A DNA stretch of 64,000 nt. Source: Lactiplantibacillus songbeiensis (GTDB lineage Bacteria; Bacillota; Bacilli; Lactobacillales; Lactobacillaceae). The notes beneath the pieces are model-generated. The model did not search any database and was not told the origin of the DNA. It was given only the letters and a program-made list of their open reading frames with translations. The DNA is taken from positions 19,354-83,353 of the forward strand of contig NZ_BJDL01000022.1 in NCBI RefSeq assembly GCF_005405125.1. The letters run 5' to 3'. A program made the translations under genes and the position numbers. Of the stretch, positions 32,505 to 40,953 are shown one piece after another (position 1 is the first letter of the stretch; every line of letters begins with the position of its first letter).

Positions 32505-32661
32505 TTAATTAACATTGGGCGGACCAGAATTGGCTCAGTGGTGTCGTTTATCTTGGTCGGTGATTTTCCGACTTAGATAAAGCCAGGCTTTCAAGACAAC
32601 CCTTTGGCTCGAAAACGTGGCCACCTCGTTCCAGCCAACGCTGGGACAATCAGAGTGGCAA
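32505..32661 (-). repeat. Structured intergenic repeat, B type, antisense (copy 10)
   Basis: Right half of the composite unit, facing copy 9. Outer stem CCAGAATTGGCT against AGCCAACGCTGGG is partly eroded, while the inner TTTATCT/AGATAAA stem is intact. Confidence 0.9.
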
Positions 32662-32821
32662 CCCACATCCAACTAACACCAAACGTAGTACCTACTTTCA
32701 CCACGTCAAGTTGTAATCTGAAACTACAGCTTTCTAATGAACAACACATTTGAGCGCTGGATATGGGTTAAAGTTACCTGTTACTGGTCACAATGAATTA
32801 ACGTTAATTTATAACTACCTG
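32662..32821. other. Spacer between repeat copies 10 and 11
   Basis: About 160 bases with no convincing coding frame, promoter or hairpin. The end of the composite unit (TIR-like CTAACACCAAACGT) is at its left edge. Confidence 0.5.
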
Positions 32822-32978
32822 TTAATTAACGTCGGGCGGACCAGAATTGGCTCAGTGGTGTCGTTTCACTTAGTCGGTGGTTTTCCGGCTTAGTGAAAGC
32901 CCGGCTTTCGAGACCGCACTATGGCTCGAAAACGCGGCCACCACGTTCCAGCCGATTCTGGTCCAACCAGAGCGGCAA
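32822..32978 (-). repeat. Structured intergenic repeat, B type, antisense (copy 11)
   Basis: TTAATTAACGTCGGGCGGACC to CCAACCAGAGCGGCAA. The inner stem reads TTTCACT with AGTGAAA and the other TTTCGAG with CTCGAAA, both complementary and different from neighbours. Confidence 0.92.
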
Positions 32979-32992
32979 TTAACCATCTACTA

Positions 32993-33027
32993 AAAAACGA
33001 TCACTCCAATTAAGGAATGATCGTTTT
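32993..33027 (-). terminator. Intrinsic terminator of the ECF S-component gene
   Basis: AAAACGATCA.TCC pairs with GGA.TGATCGTTTT around AATTA. On the minus strand it is followed by a T run directly after the stop codon region. Confidence 0.85.
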
Positions 33028-33030
33028 ACA

Positions 33031-33621
33031 CTAACGATGGCGCTGTTTAAATCGTAGTAATGGCGTCCCAATTAGCGGTGTGACGATTCCCGCTAGAATT
33101 GCTTCGGGAATCCCGTTCGTGCCGACAATGGTCAATAAATACGGCATTAACTTTGATAGGTCGATCTGATAAAATCCGGCCGCGGCATTGCGGTAAAGCA
33201 AACCAATCAAACCGAGCACTAAAATCGTATTCACTAATGACCCGGCGACAGCCGCAATCGCCATCCCAACTGCTGGATGTTGCCGCTTAGCCCAACCGGC
33301 AAAAATAATCCCGGCAACGACTCCGACCAAGATTCGTGGCAACACAGACACTAAGGGGTTGGTGAAAACAATCGGTGCTAATGGACTAGTTGGTGCCGTA
33401 AATGCACGAATCCAGTCGATTAAGCCCCAAATACCACCGATAATTGCCCCGTCTTTGGGACCCAGAATCACTGCCGCAATAATGACCGTGATATGAATCG
33501 TCGTAATACTGAGTCCTGGTAAGGGAATATAGCCAAATAATGGCACCACATTTTGAATAATCACAATGGCCGTTAAGACCGCTAAGACACTAATTTGATA
33601 GGCGTTGGATTTTCGTTGCAT
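33031..33621 (-). CDS. ECF transporter substrate-binding (S) component, specificity unknown
   Basis: A 196-residue membrane protein with about six hydrophobic segments, the size of ECF S components. The segment IHITVIIAAVILGPKDGAIIGGIWGLIDW and the FTNPLVSVLPRILVGVVAG stretch resemble the PF12822-type family that includes pantothenate, folate and related binders. It would pair with the EcfA1-A2-T module (59968-62463). The ATG at 33621 is preferred because GGAAGG lies 9 bases upstream. Its mRNA has a folded leader of about 135 bases, which suggests ligand-controlled expression. Confidence 0.82.
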   Translation of the reverse strand: MQRKSNAYQISVLAVLTAIVIIQNVVPLFGYIPLPGLSITTIHITVIIAAVILGPKDGAIIGGIWGLIDWIRAFTAPTSPLAPIVFTNPLVSVLPRILVGVVAGIIFAGWAKRQHPAVGMAIAAVAGSLVNTILVLGLIGLLYRNAAAGFYQIDLSKLMPYLLTIVGTNGIPEAILAGIVTPLIGTPLLRFKQRHR

Positions 33622-33769
33622 CCTTAACGTCCTTCCTCTCTCCGGTTTTGCGGCTGGGGTCACCGCCAGACAGTACTACAATCAGTCAAATCAAGCCAGA
33701 CTTAACTAACCGCGGTCCTGCCTCCTGATCAAGTTAGCAAGTCGACTAACTTAACTTGCTCTTATTTTA
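33622..33769 (-). promoter_or_regulatory. Structured 5' leader of the ECF S-component gene
   Basis: On the minus strand an extended -10 (TGGTAAAAT, 33764-33772) is followed by an inverted repeat CAAGTTA..AGT/ACT..TTAACTTG (33730-33758), then GGACCGC, GTTAGTTAAGT, a hairpin CTGG/CCAG and GCGGTGACC, CCGC before the ribosome binding site. GGACCGC can pair with GCGGTGACC. A riboswitch for the transported vitamin is possible; it does not clearly match the TPP, FMN, cobalamin or preQ1 classes. Confidence 0.45.
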
Positions 33770-33771
33770 CC

Positions 33772-33800
33772 AAAAAAACGTGCCAGCAACCGCCGACACG
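33772..33800 (-). terminator. Intrinsic terminator of the APC permease gene
   Basis: On the minus strand CGTGTCGGC pairs with GCTGGCACG with mismatches, followed by seven T, about 10 bases after the stop. Confidence 0.75.
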
Positions 33801-33810
33801 CTTAAAAAAA

Positions 33811-35235
33811 TTATTTAGTTTCTTGTTCACGCAAACTTTCACGAATCCGTGAATGCCGATAGCCATAAATAAAGTAAATGATAATCCCGAGCGTAATCCA
33901 AATGGCAAACATCTTCCAAGTAAATACTTGTAGATTAATCATCAAGTAAGCACAGGCTAAAAATGACACAATTGGCAACACTGGGAAGAATGGCACTTTA
34001 AACGAACTTTCAATCTGTTGTAAGGTTTCGTGCTTCCGTAAAAAGATAACCCCGATTGAGACCATTGCAAAAGCAAACAACGTCCCAATGTTAACTAATT
34101 CGGCAATCTTATCCAATGGAATCACCGCCGCAAAAACACTTGAAATAATCCCAAAGATCCAAGTACTGCGAACCGGCACTTTCGTATGGGGATTTAATTT
34201 GCGGAACGTCTTGGGCAATAAGCCATCCCGACTAATCGCAAATAACAACCGGGTCCCACCATATAGCATGACGATTAACACCGTGGTCATCCCGACAACT
34301 GCCCCTAAGGAGACAATTCCGGCAGCCCAGTTTTGATGAATCAAGGCTAACGCATACGCAACTGGGTCAGCAACGTTTAGCTTCGTATAATAAACAACCC
34401 CGACTAAGACAACGGACATCGCAATATACAAGATCGACGCCACAATCAGTGACCCGATAATCCCAATCGGCATATCATGCTTAGGATTCTTCACTTCTTC
34501 TGAGGCTGTTGACACGGCATCAAATCCGATGTAAGCATAGAAAGCTAGCGACGCCCCTTTGACTAGCCCATGCACCCCATGCGGCATGAATGGGTGGAAG
34601 TTGGCTGGTTTCACGAAGAAAATGGCTACCCCAATAAACAAGGCAATGACCAAGATCTTCACCACGACCATGATGGAGTTGACTCGCGTTGATTCTTGAA
34701 CCCCACCGACTAACAATAATGAAATGGCTAAAACCACAATAAAGGCAATTAAATTAAAGCCGGCATGCGGTGCGCCGGCTGTCCCGGCTGCCGCAGACAA
34801 AAAGGCCGGCAATTTGATTCCAAACCCACTCAATAGATTCTGAAAGTATGACGACCAACTAACCGCCACGGACGATACTGAAAAGAGATATTCAGAGATC
34901 AAGGCCCAACCGAGAATCCACGCTAAGAATTCACCGAACACGGTGTAAACATACGTGTAGGCACTCCCTGCTAAGGGAATCGTTGATGAAAATTCCGCAT
35001 AACACAAGGCGGCTAATGAACAAACTACCGCTGCAATCACAAAGGATAGCATGGCAGCCGGGCCCGCATACTTCGCAGCAATGATCCCAGGCATAATGAA
35101 AATCCCAGAACCTACGATCGCACCGACCCCCATCATTGTTAAACTGAAGGCATCGAGGGTCTTGGCCAACCCGCTCTTATTAAAATTAGCCGGACTGACT
35201 GGTTTTTTTACCAGTAATCGTCGTGATTCTTTCAT
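33811..35235 (-). CDS. APC family amino acid permease
   Basis: A permease of about 474 residues with 12-13 transmembrane helices, of the cationic/branched amino acid (YfnA/CAT) group. The consensus GVGAIVGSGIFIMPG lies in helix 1, and ISEYLFSVSSVAVSW and YIGFDAVSTASEEVKNP follow as expected. It likely imports or exchanges an amino acid by proton symport. Start choice is uncertain: the GGAGG ends 11 bases before the ATG at 35235, 5 before a GTG at 35241 and 2 before an ATG at 35244. It is monocistronic with its own promoter and terminator. Confidence 0.88.
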   Translation of the reverse strand: MKESRRLLVKKPVSPANFNKSGLAKTLDAFSLTMMGVGAIVGSGIFIMPGIIAAKYAGPAAMLSFVIAAVVCSLAALCYAEFSSTIPLAGSAYTYVYTVFGEFLAWILGWALISEYLFSVSSVAVSWSSYFQNLLSGFGIKLPAFLSAAAGTAGAPHAGFNLIAFIVVLAISLLLVGGVQESTRVNSIMVVVKILVIALFIGVAIFFVKPANFHPFMPHGVHGLVKGASLAFYAYIGFDAVSTASEEVKNPKHDMPIGIIGSLIVASILYIAMSVVLVGVVYYTKLNVADPVAYALALIHQNWAAGIVSLGAVVGMTTVLIVMLYGGTRLLFAISRDGLLPKTFRKLNPHTKVPVRSTWIFGIISSVFAAVIPLDKIAELVNIGTLFAFAMVSIGVIFLRKHETLQQIESSFKVPFFPVLPIVSFLACAYLMINLQVFTWKMFAIWITLGIIIYFIYGYRHSRIRESLREQETK

Positions 35236-35282
35236 ATTCACCATTGCCTCCTAATTGAATTCTTATTAATATAACGATATTA

Positions 35283-35311
35283 ATTTTATTGATTTTCACA
35301 TAAATAGTCAA
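35283..35311 (-). promoter_or_regulatory. Promoter of the APC permease
   Basis: On the minus strand TTGACT (35306-35311), a 17-base spacer and TAAAAT (35283-35288), about 40 bases before the start. Confidence 0.75.
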
Positions 35312-35420
35312 GGATTTCTTTAATATTTTTAACAACAAGGAGCCTAATCACTGTCAAAGCACGACTTTCATAGCTTAGTTATTTTACACAAAGAAAGCGA
35401 TACTAACCGTTTTCAAAATT

Positions 35421-35458
35421 AAAAAAAGACGCTGATTCTAAGAATCGGCGTCTTTTTT
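35421..35458 (-). terminator. Intrinsic terminator of the AEC carrier gene
   Basis: AAAAAAAGACGC.GATTCT pairs with AGAATC.GCGTCTTTTTT; strong stem with T/A runs on both sides, 27 bases after the stop at 35485. Confidence 0.9.
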
Positions 35459-35484
35459 AATACTATTTTAATTTTAATCGTGTC

Positions 35485-36456
35485 CTAGATAAATTGAATC
35501 AACGACATTAAGATTGGCACCACGACGATGAATAAGACCGTACTGGTCGTCACCACGTTTGTCGCGTATTCAACATCCCCATGCGCTTCGTTAGCCAAGA
35601 TTGGCAAGACAGCCAACATTGGGGTTGCGGATTGCACAATCAACGTTTGTGAGGCCATCGTTGGGAAGCTGGCACCAAAGTTGCCGGCAACCATCAAGAC
35701 CGCAATCATGATCGCAGGTGACAAGATGAACCGACCTACTAATGCCACAATCGTATCGCGATCAAAACGGATACTCTTCAAACCAGCATCGGCTAAGACA
35801 ATCCCAATATAGATTAAGGATAATGGGGTGACCAAGTTACCGACGTAAGTTAACGTAGAGTTCACAAAAGAAATTTTCAAGATTGGAATATTCAATAGTA
35901 GGAAGATCAAAGCGACCAAAAACCCAACTAATGGCATTGGAATCACTTTCTTCCAGTCAATCTTGTTATGCGTCTGCTCCTTTGACTTAGTCGGATCATC
36001 ATTTGAAATCAAGAAGACCCCAAATGCCCAAGTCGAAACGGTATTCACAATATAATAAACCAAGAAGTACGTCATACTCTTGTCACCGAACAAGGCAATG
36101 TTCAAAGGCAACCCAATAAAGATTGTATTGGCGTTGACCATCGCATTGATAAAGATCCCCTTACGCCCGGGTTTAATATGCATCAACTTAACTAACGCAA
36201 AGGCAATCAAATATCCGATGATGACGGCCAGAAAAGCATACGCCAGGTAACCGGAAAATGAGACCAATTGGCCACGCGTTAAGCGACTTAATACTGAAAC
36301 GAAGATTGACGCTGGCAAGGCAATGTTCTTAATAAATTTCGAAATCGTCCCACCAAATTTATCGTCAAACCAGCCCGTCCGTCGTAATACATATCCTAAA
36401 ATCATGATCAAAACGACCACGAGGACACTTTGAATTGAATTCCATAAAACAGCCAT
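35485..36456 (-). CDS. AEC family carrier (malate permease-like)
   Basis: A 323-residue membrane protein of the auxin efflux carrier family with about ten helices. The N-terminus (VLVVVLIMILGYVLRRTGWFDD) and the FINAMVNANTIFIGLPLNIALFG segment are typical. MleP malate permeases belong to this family, and the gene lies downstream of the malic enzyme on the same strand, so malate or another organic acid is the likely substrate. A structured repeat and a large hairpin occupy the 470 bases between them, so cotranscription is uncertain. Confidence 0.85.
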   Translation of the reverse strand: MAVLWNSIQSVLVVVLIMILGYVLRRTGWFDDKFGGTISKFIKNIALPASIFVSVLSRLTRGQLVSFSGYLAYAFLAVIIGYLIAFALVKLMHIKPGRKGIFINAMVNANTIFIGLPLNIALFGDKSMTYFLVYYIVNTVSTWAFGVFLISNDDPTKSKEQTHNKIDWKKVIPMPLVGFLVALIFLLLNIPILKISFVNSTLTYVGNLVTPLSLIYIGIVLADAGLKSIRFDRDTIVALVGRFILSPAIMIAVLMVAGNFGASFPTMASQTLIVQSATPMLAVLPILANEAHGDVEYATNVVTTSTVLFIVVVPILMSLIQFI

Positions 36457-36517
36457 AAGTTTTTAGTCCCTACTTCCTACAATTTTTTCTCTCTTTAATG
36501 CTTGAAGTTAGTTGTTA

Positions 36518-36679
36518 GTGCCGCCTGCCGGTTGGGGCCTAAAACGCTGGAACGCCATGGACCATTTTGAAGCCAAAGGGCGGTCTTCAAAACTGGCCTT
36601 GACCTAAGACCGGGAAAATCACCCGCTCTAAGGCCAACGACATGGCTGAGCATTTTAGGCCCCAACCTCTCGGCTAAAC
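36518..36679 (+). repeat. Structured intergenic repeat, A type, sense (copy 12)
   Basis: GTGCCGCCTGCCGGTTGG to CCTCTCGGCTAAAC. The outer stem is GGTTGGGGCCTAAAA with TTTTAGGCCCCAACC, a third complementary version compared with copies 1 and 5. It is solo, with no B partner. Confidence 0.92.
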
Positions 36680-36841
36680 TAGTCGCTGTTAATAAATATT
36701 GACTAGTTTATAGCTAATACTTAAACAGTCTAACCTAATCCATCATTCTCTATAACGTGTTGCACGCTCTCTCTAAAAACGCGACCACTATATTGATTTG
36801 TTGCAATTTTATTGCTTACAATTTAGCTAGTAAGCTAATGA

Positions 36842-36896
36842 CCAAAATATGCGATGAACCCCCATGTTTAGGGTCATTAACATAAGCATATTTTGG
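36842..36896. repeat. Large nested hairpin between malic enzyme and AEC carrier
   Basis: CCAAAATATGC (36842-36852) pairs perfectly with GCATATTTTGG (36886-36896). Inside, TGAACCC pairs with GGGTCA. It lies 33 bases after the malic enzyme stop. There is no clear T run, so it may be a processing or protective 3' structure. The stretch 36680-36841 shows nothing else. Confidence 0.6.
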
Positions 36897-36928
36897 CGAT
36901 CAACTTAGGCGGTAACTATCTTACCAAC

Positions 36929-38560
36929 TTATTTATACTCAGGAACCCACTTCATGTCAGCAACAGCTTGCTTAGCACTAGTAATTGGTTCTTTGTTTAA
37001 CTTTTGGTCGATAACACTTTGGGCCACGACTTCGGCTAACGTTTGTGAAAATTCAGTAATCTTTGAAACTGGTGGTAAAACGGCCGCACCAGGCTTGCTC
37101 GTATCAACGATACCGCCTAAAGCATGGCAAGCAGCAGATAGCGTTTCTGCATTCAAGACTTTGGCTGTTGCCGCAATCAACCCGAAGCCTAAACCAGGGT
37201 ACATCAAGGCATTGTTCCCTTGACCGATTTGGTAAGTGACACCCTTGTATTCAACATCATCCGCAGGAATCCCAGTTGCAACCAAGGCCCGGCCATCCGT
37301 CCACTTGATTAAGTCTTCAGCTTTGGCTTCAGCCAATTTCGTTGGATTGGATAATGGGAAGATGATTGGCCGATCAGTATGGGCCGCCATTTCCTTAATG
37401 ATGCTTTCGGTAAAGGTCCCTGGTTGAGTAGATGTCCCAATCATGACCGTTGGGTGAACTGCTTTAACAACAGCTTCTAAGTTCGTCAATTCATCAGCAT
37501 TGCTGAATTCACTGCGTTGACGTGTGAAGGCTTTTTGGGCTGGCGTTAAGTCTTCAGTGTCATCGAACAACAAGCCTTGCTTATCAACAGCATAGAAGTG
37601 TTGCTTGGCTTCAGCTTCCGTCAAACCAGCTTGCATGAGTTCATCCATGATTTGGTTCGCAATCCCCATGCCGGCAGTCCCAGCGCCAAAGGATAGGATT
37701 TTTTGATCCTTGATACTTTCCTTAGAAATGTTCAAAGCCCCTAAAATCCCAGCTAAAACAACCATCCCAGTACCCTGAATATCATCATTGAAGGTCGCAA
37801 TCTTGTCTTTGTATTGATCTAAGATCACTTGCGCGTTTGAACGGCCGAAGTCTTCCCAATGTAATAATGATTCTGGGAATAACTTTTGTTCTGCCGCCAC
37901 AAATTTATCGATAGTTTCATAATAACGGTCGCCATAAATCCGCTTGTGACGATTGCCTAGATACAACGGATCATCAAGTAATTTTTGATTGTTGGTCCCA
38001 GCATCGATGCTAACTGGTAAGACTTGTGACGGGTCAATCCCGGCAGCGGCCGTGTAGACCATTAGCTTACCAACAGCGATATCAACACCATTGACACCCC
38101 AGTCACCCATTCCTAAGATCCCTTCAGCGTCAGTCACAACGACTAACCGAATGTCACGGCCAGTAGCTGCGTTCTTCAAAGTCGCTTCAATATCTTCAGG
38201 TGCATCAACCGAAACAAAGGCCGCATTTTGTGGATCTAAGAACAATTCGTTATATTGTTCGATTGAATCAGCGACGACTGGATCGTACACGATTGGCATA
38301 AATTCAACCACGTGTTGATCCATCAAGTGGTAGAACAACGTCCGGTTTTCATTGAACAAGTTCATTAAAAAGATCCGTTTTTCTAAACGTGTCGCCTTAC
38401 TTTGAAATTGGGCATACGCTTGGGTTGTTTGTTCTTCAATCGTTTGAACTTGGCTAGGTAATGTCCCGATTAAACCTAACGCTTGGCGTTCAGCCTTAGT
38501 AAAGGCCGTCCCTTTGTTTAAGAACGGGTTATTTAAAATTTGGTCTGCAGTTTTCGTCAT
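36929..38560 (-). CDS. mae: NAD-dependent malic enzyme
   Basis: A 543-residue malic enzyme that oxidatively decarboxylates malate to pyruvate. It has the [17 protein letters not shown] and [18 protein letters not shown] segments of the malic N-terminal domain. The NAD domain follows, with [18 protein letters not shown] and [18 protein letters not shown] is 6 bases before the ATG. It is divergent from a MleR-like LysR gene, which probably controls it, and is followed by an AEC carrier. A malolactic enzyme has the same fold; NAD malic enzyme is preferred by similarity, but the two are closely related and need an alignment to separate. Confidence 0.85.
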   Translation of the reverse strand: MTKTADQILNNPFLNKGTAFTKAERQALGLIGTLPSQVQTIEEQTTQAYAQFQSKATRLEKRIFLMNLFNENRTLFYHLMDQHVVEFMPIVYDPVVADSIEQYNELFLDPQNAAFVSVDAPEDIEATLKNAATGRDIRLVVVTDAEGILGMGDWGVNGVDIAVGKLMVYTAAAGIDPSQVLPVSIDAGTNNQKLLDDPLYLGNRHKRIYGDRYYETIDKFVAAEQKLFPESLLHWEDFGRSNAQVILDQYKDKIATFNDDIQGTGMVVLAGILGALNISKESIKDQKILSFGAGTAGMGIANQIMDELMQAGLTEAEAKQHFYAVDKQGLLFDDTEDLTPAQKAFTRQRSEFSNADELTNLEAVVKAVHPTVMIGTSTQPGTFTESIIKEMAAHTDRPIIFPLSNPTKLAEAKAEDLIKWTDGRALVATGIPADDVEYKGVTYQIGQGNNALMYPGLGFGLIAATAKVLNAETLSAACHALGGIVDTSKPGAAVLPPVSKITEFSQTLAEVVAQSVIDQKLNKEPITSAKQAVADMKWVPEYK

Positions 38561-38715
38561 TACTAATTCCTCCGTTTGGGTTAGTTTAACTATTGAATTA
38601 ACTAATTTGGTAAGCTGCGATTATTAGATTAACGAATCCGTTCATCGCAATCAACAATCTGCGCTCATCAATTTACATTTAACACCTTAAACCCGCTCAA
38701 TTATTATAGTCAAGC

Positions 38716-38745
38716 TTGCCACCTACTATAAAAATATTTTATAAT
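38716..38745 (+). promoter_or_regulatory. Promoter of the LysR gene in the shared intergenic region
   Basis: TTGCCA (38716-38721), an 18-base spacer and TATAAT (38740-38745), 33 bases before the LysR ATG. The opposing TTGACT (minus, 38710-38715) may serve the malic enzyme. AT-rich dyads such as ACTATAAAAATATTTTATAAT may be LysR targets. Confidence 0.6.
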
Positions 38746-38778
38746 GTCAGTATAAACGTTGATCTAACAGGAGAAATT

Positions 38779-39657
38779 ATGAATACAAAGGACTTAGCCT
38801 ATTTCAAAGAATTAATTAATCAAAAAAACTTTTCAAAAGTAGCCGATTTTTTCGGCGTGAGTCAGCCAACTATCACCACGGCTATCAAACGATTGGAAAC
38901 CGAATTCGGATCACAACTCATTATTCGTGACCGCGTTCATCATGAGTTAACAATCACTCAAAGCGGCCAGCAGCTGGCGGAACACGCCACTAGTATTTTG
39001 CGAGAATTGGATACCGCCCACCACGAAATCCAAAATCTCGTTCAGAATCAGATTGCATTAGGCTTGCCACCTATTATTGAAAACTACTATTTTCCAAAAA
39101 TTGCAGCCCAACTTAAACAACAGCGACTCTTACGCCACATCTTAACGGTCGAAGGCGGCTCGGTCGACTTGCGCAAAGGGTTGCTAGATGGGCAGATGGA
39201 CATGGCTTTATTAGGTTCCATCGAACCCCTCTCCTATCAGAACTTAATCGCCGATGAATTCGACCGCCATCCGTTCTACATTTACGTCGGTAAAACCCAT
39301 CCGCTCGCTGATCGTAAACGGATCTTCTTCAGCGAACTACGACATGAAGACTTTGTCCTGTTCGAAAATAGTTTCGTGCATAACCAAGCCTTCAATAAAC
39401 TCACCCGGCGGAACCACTTTCGCCCCGATGTCGTTTTTCGGTCCAACGACACGCATATTATTATGAAGTTAGTGGCACAAAACGTCGGTATCACTTATTT
39501 AACCGATATCGTCGATCAACAAGATGATGTCGTGCGACTGGAGTTGATGGATGAGGAACGGCCAGAATTCATCACCAGTATTGTCTATCGCACCACGCAC
39601 ATCCTAACGCCCGCTCAGCAGCAATTATTGGATATCATGCATCGCATTTTGGCTTAA
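38779..39657 (+). CDS. LysR family regulator, MleR-like
   Basis: A 292-residue LysR protein with an N-terminal winged helix (NTKDLAYFKELINQKNFSKVADFFGVSQPTI...) and a C-terminal effector domain. The opening is characteristic of MleR-type malolactic regulators. The ATG at 38779 has AGGAGA 6 bases upstream. It is divergent from the malic enzyme, the usual position for its target. A paralogue at 42272 starts almost identically. Confidence 0.88.
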   Translation: MNTKDLAYFKELINQKNFSKVADFFGVSQPTITTAIKRLETEFGSQLIIRDRVHHELTITQSGQQLAEHATSILRELDTAHHEIQNLVQNQIALGLPPIIENYYFPKIAAQLKQQRLLRHILTVEGGSVDLRKGLLDGQMDMALLGSIEPLSYQNLIADEFDRHPFYIYVGKTHPLADRKRIFFSELRHEDFVLFENSFVHNQAFNKLTRRNHFRPDVVFRSNDTHIIMKLVAQNVGITYLTDIVDQQDDVVRLELMDEERPEFITSIVYRTTHILTPAQQQLLDIMHRILA

Positions 39658-39663
39658 CACGAT

Positions 39664-39750
39664 CCGTCTCCGTTGACCAAACGATTCGCTGTGGGGCAAC
39701 CCTGAAGCCTAAAAACCAGTCTTCAGGGCGAATCATTTGGTCACTCCGAC
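39664..39750 (+). repeat. Truncated, diverged copy of the structured repeat (copy 13)
   Basis: Begins CCGTCTCCGTTGACCA. The stem GACCAAA.GATTCGC pairs with GCGAATC.TTTGGTC, enclosing CCCTGAAG...CTTCAGGG whose loop resembles GCCAAAG..GGTC. The second inner hairpin is missing. Confidence 0.6.
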
Positions 39751-39807
39751 TATGTCTTATGAGACATAATCACTGTTAACTATCGTCAGTTTTCGGAAAA
39801 TTTCATT

Positions 39808-39862
39808 AATACAAATAAGCACTCAAAATCGAATCAATCGATTTTGAGTGCTTATTTGTATT
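39808..39862. terminator. Very long perfect hairpin downstream of the LysR gene
   Basis: AATACAAATAAGCACTCAA (39808 on) pairs with its full complement up to 39862: about 25 uninterrupted base pairs around an ATCAA loop. A short T-rich tract follows. It could terminate the LysR transcript, about 150 bases after its stop. Confidence 0.65.
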
Positions 39863-39917
39863 TCTACTCTCTGATCAAAGTTTTGACTTGTCTTAAAACC
39901 CATCTTATAATCACGGA

Positions 39918-40074
39918 TTAATTAACGCCGGGCGGGCCAGCATTGGCTCAGTGGTGTCGTTTGACTTAGCCGGCGGTCTTCCGGGTTAGTCAAAGCCCGG
40001 CTTATGAGCCCGCCCTTCGGCTCATAAACGCGGCCACCACGTTCCAGCCAATGCTGGCCCAACCAGAGTGGCAA
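39918..40074 (-). repeat. Structured intergenic repeat, B type, antisense (copy 14)
   Basis: TTAATTAACGCCGGGCGGGCC to CCAACCAGAGTGGCAA. Outer stem CCAGCATTGGCT pairs perfectly with AGCCAATGCTGG; inner stems TTTGACTTAGCCGG/CCGGGTTAGTCAAA and TTATGAG/CTCATAA. It ends 33 bases after the larE stop. Confidence 0.93.
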
Positions 40075-40107
40075 GTTTAGTCCAGCTCACTAGCAACAAT
40101 CAAACCA

Positions 40108-40929
40108 TTAAGCAAATTGTGCGATTTGTTCTGCTGACAATTGACTATTCATATGACCGCTGACAAAGCCACCCAGATCAATCGACACAAAATCAAAACC
40201 GTAAACTTTCAATTGATTATTGATACTGTCCCGCTTACTAATCAAAGCGGCAATATCTTCACTAGGCACTTCAATCCGCGCAGTTTGGTCCGTTGACCGT
40301 ACCCGCACGATTGGAAACCCTTGGGTGCGTAAATACTTCTCAGCCCGTAAGACGCGGGTCAGCATAGCGGAGGTTAAGACCGTATCGTAAGGGAACCGTG
40401 AGGCAATACTACATGAGGACACCTTACTCCAATTTTTTAAACCGTTTGCTTGGGCTAGATCACGAACATCAGCCTTATAAAAACCAGCAATTTCTAAGGG
40501 ACTCTTGGCCCCAGCCTCATCACGAGCCCGCATGCCTGGGCGATAGTCGTTTTCATCGTCCATAATCATGCCATCAAGCACGACATCGTAGCCGTGTTGT
40601 TGCTGCAACTCAGCTAAACGATTGTAAAATAATTGTTTAGCGTAATACCAGCTATCAGCCGTATTATGCTTAACGTGTGGTTCACTCAAATAATCTAAAT
40701 CCGTCGTTTCGACTTGGGCGCCCATTTCATTGGCTAATGTAACGGCGGCAGTAAATTCATCGTCACTGAAGAATTCCGAATTCGCGACCACCGCTAAGAC
40801 GTTGTCCTGACCTAGCACAGTAATGGCCATGTCTAAGACTAACGTACTGTCAATCCCACCTGAAAAACCAACAACCGCCGACTTGAAGCCTTGTAATGTT
40901 TTGACCAATTTTTGTTGTTTAGTTGTCAT
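40108..40929 (-). CDS. larE: LarE-type ATP-dependent sacrificial sulfur transferase
   Basis: A 273-residue PP-loop protein. The SGGIDS loop is at residues 23-28, and Cys173 in KVSSCSIASRFPYD aligns with the cysteine that LarE gives up as a sulfur donor. LarE completes the nickel-pincer nucleotide cofactor of LarA-type racemases. It lies 24 bases downstream of a larA paralogue, but no larB or larC is nearby, so it would depend on cofactor precursors made elsewhere. GAGGAG is 8 bases before the ATG. Confidence 0.9.
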   Translation of the reverse strand: MTTKQQKLVKTLQGFKSAVVGFSGGIDSTLVLDMAITVLGQDNVLAVVANSEFFSDDEFTAAVTLANEMGAQVETTDLDYLSEPHVKHNTADSWYYAKQLFYNRLAELQQQHGYDVVLDGMIMDDENDYRPGMRARDEAGAKSPLEIAGFYKADVRDLAQANGLKNWSKVSSCSIASRFPYDTVLTSAMLTRVLRAEKYLRTQGFPIVRVRSTDQTARIEVPSEDIAALISKRDSINNQLKVYGFDFVSIDLGGFVSGHMNSQLSAEQIAQFA

Positions 40930-40953
40930 TTTGTTTTACTCCTCATCTTAGAC

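Noticed and set aside
33622..33769. Firm call of a THF riboswitch
   Set aside because: Short similarities (GTTAAGT, GGTGA) exist, but the overall stem arrangement could not be matched by eye.
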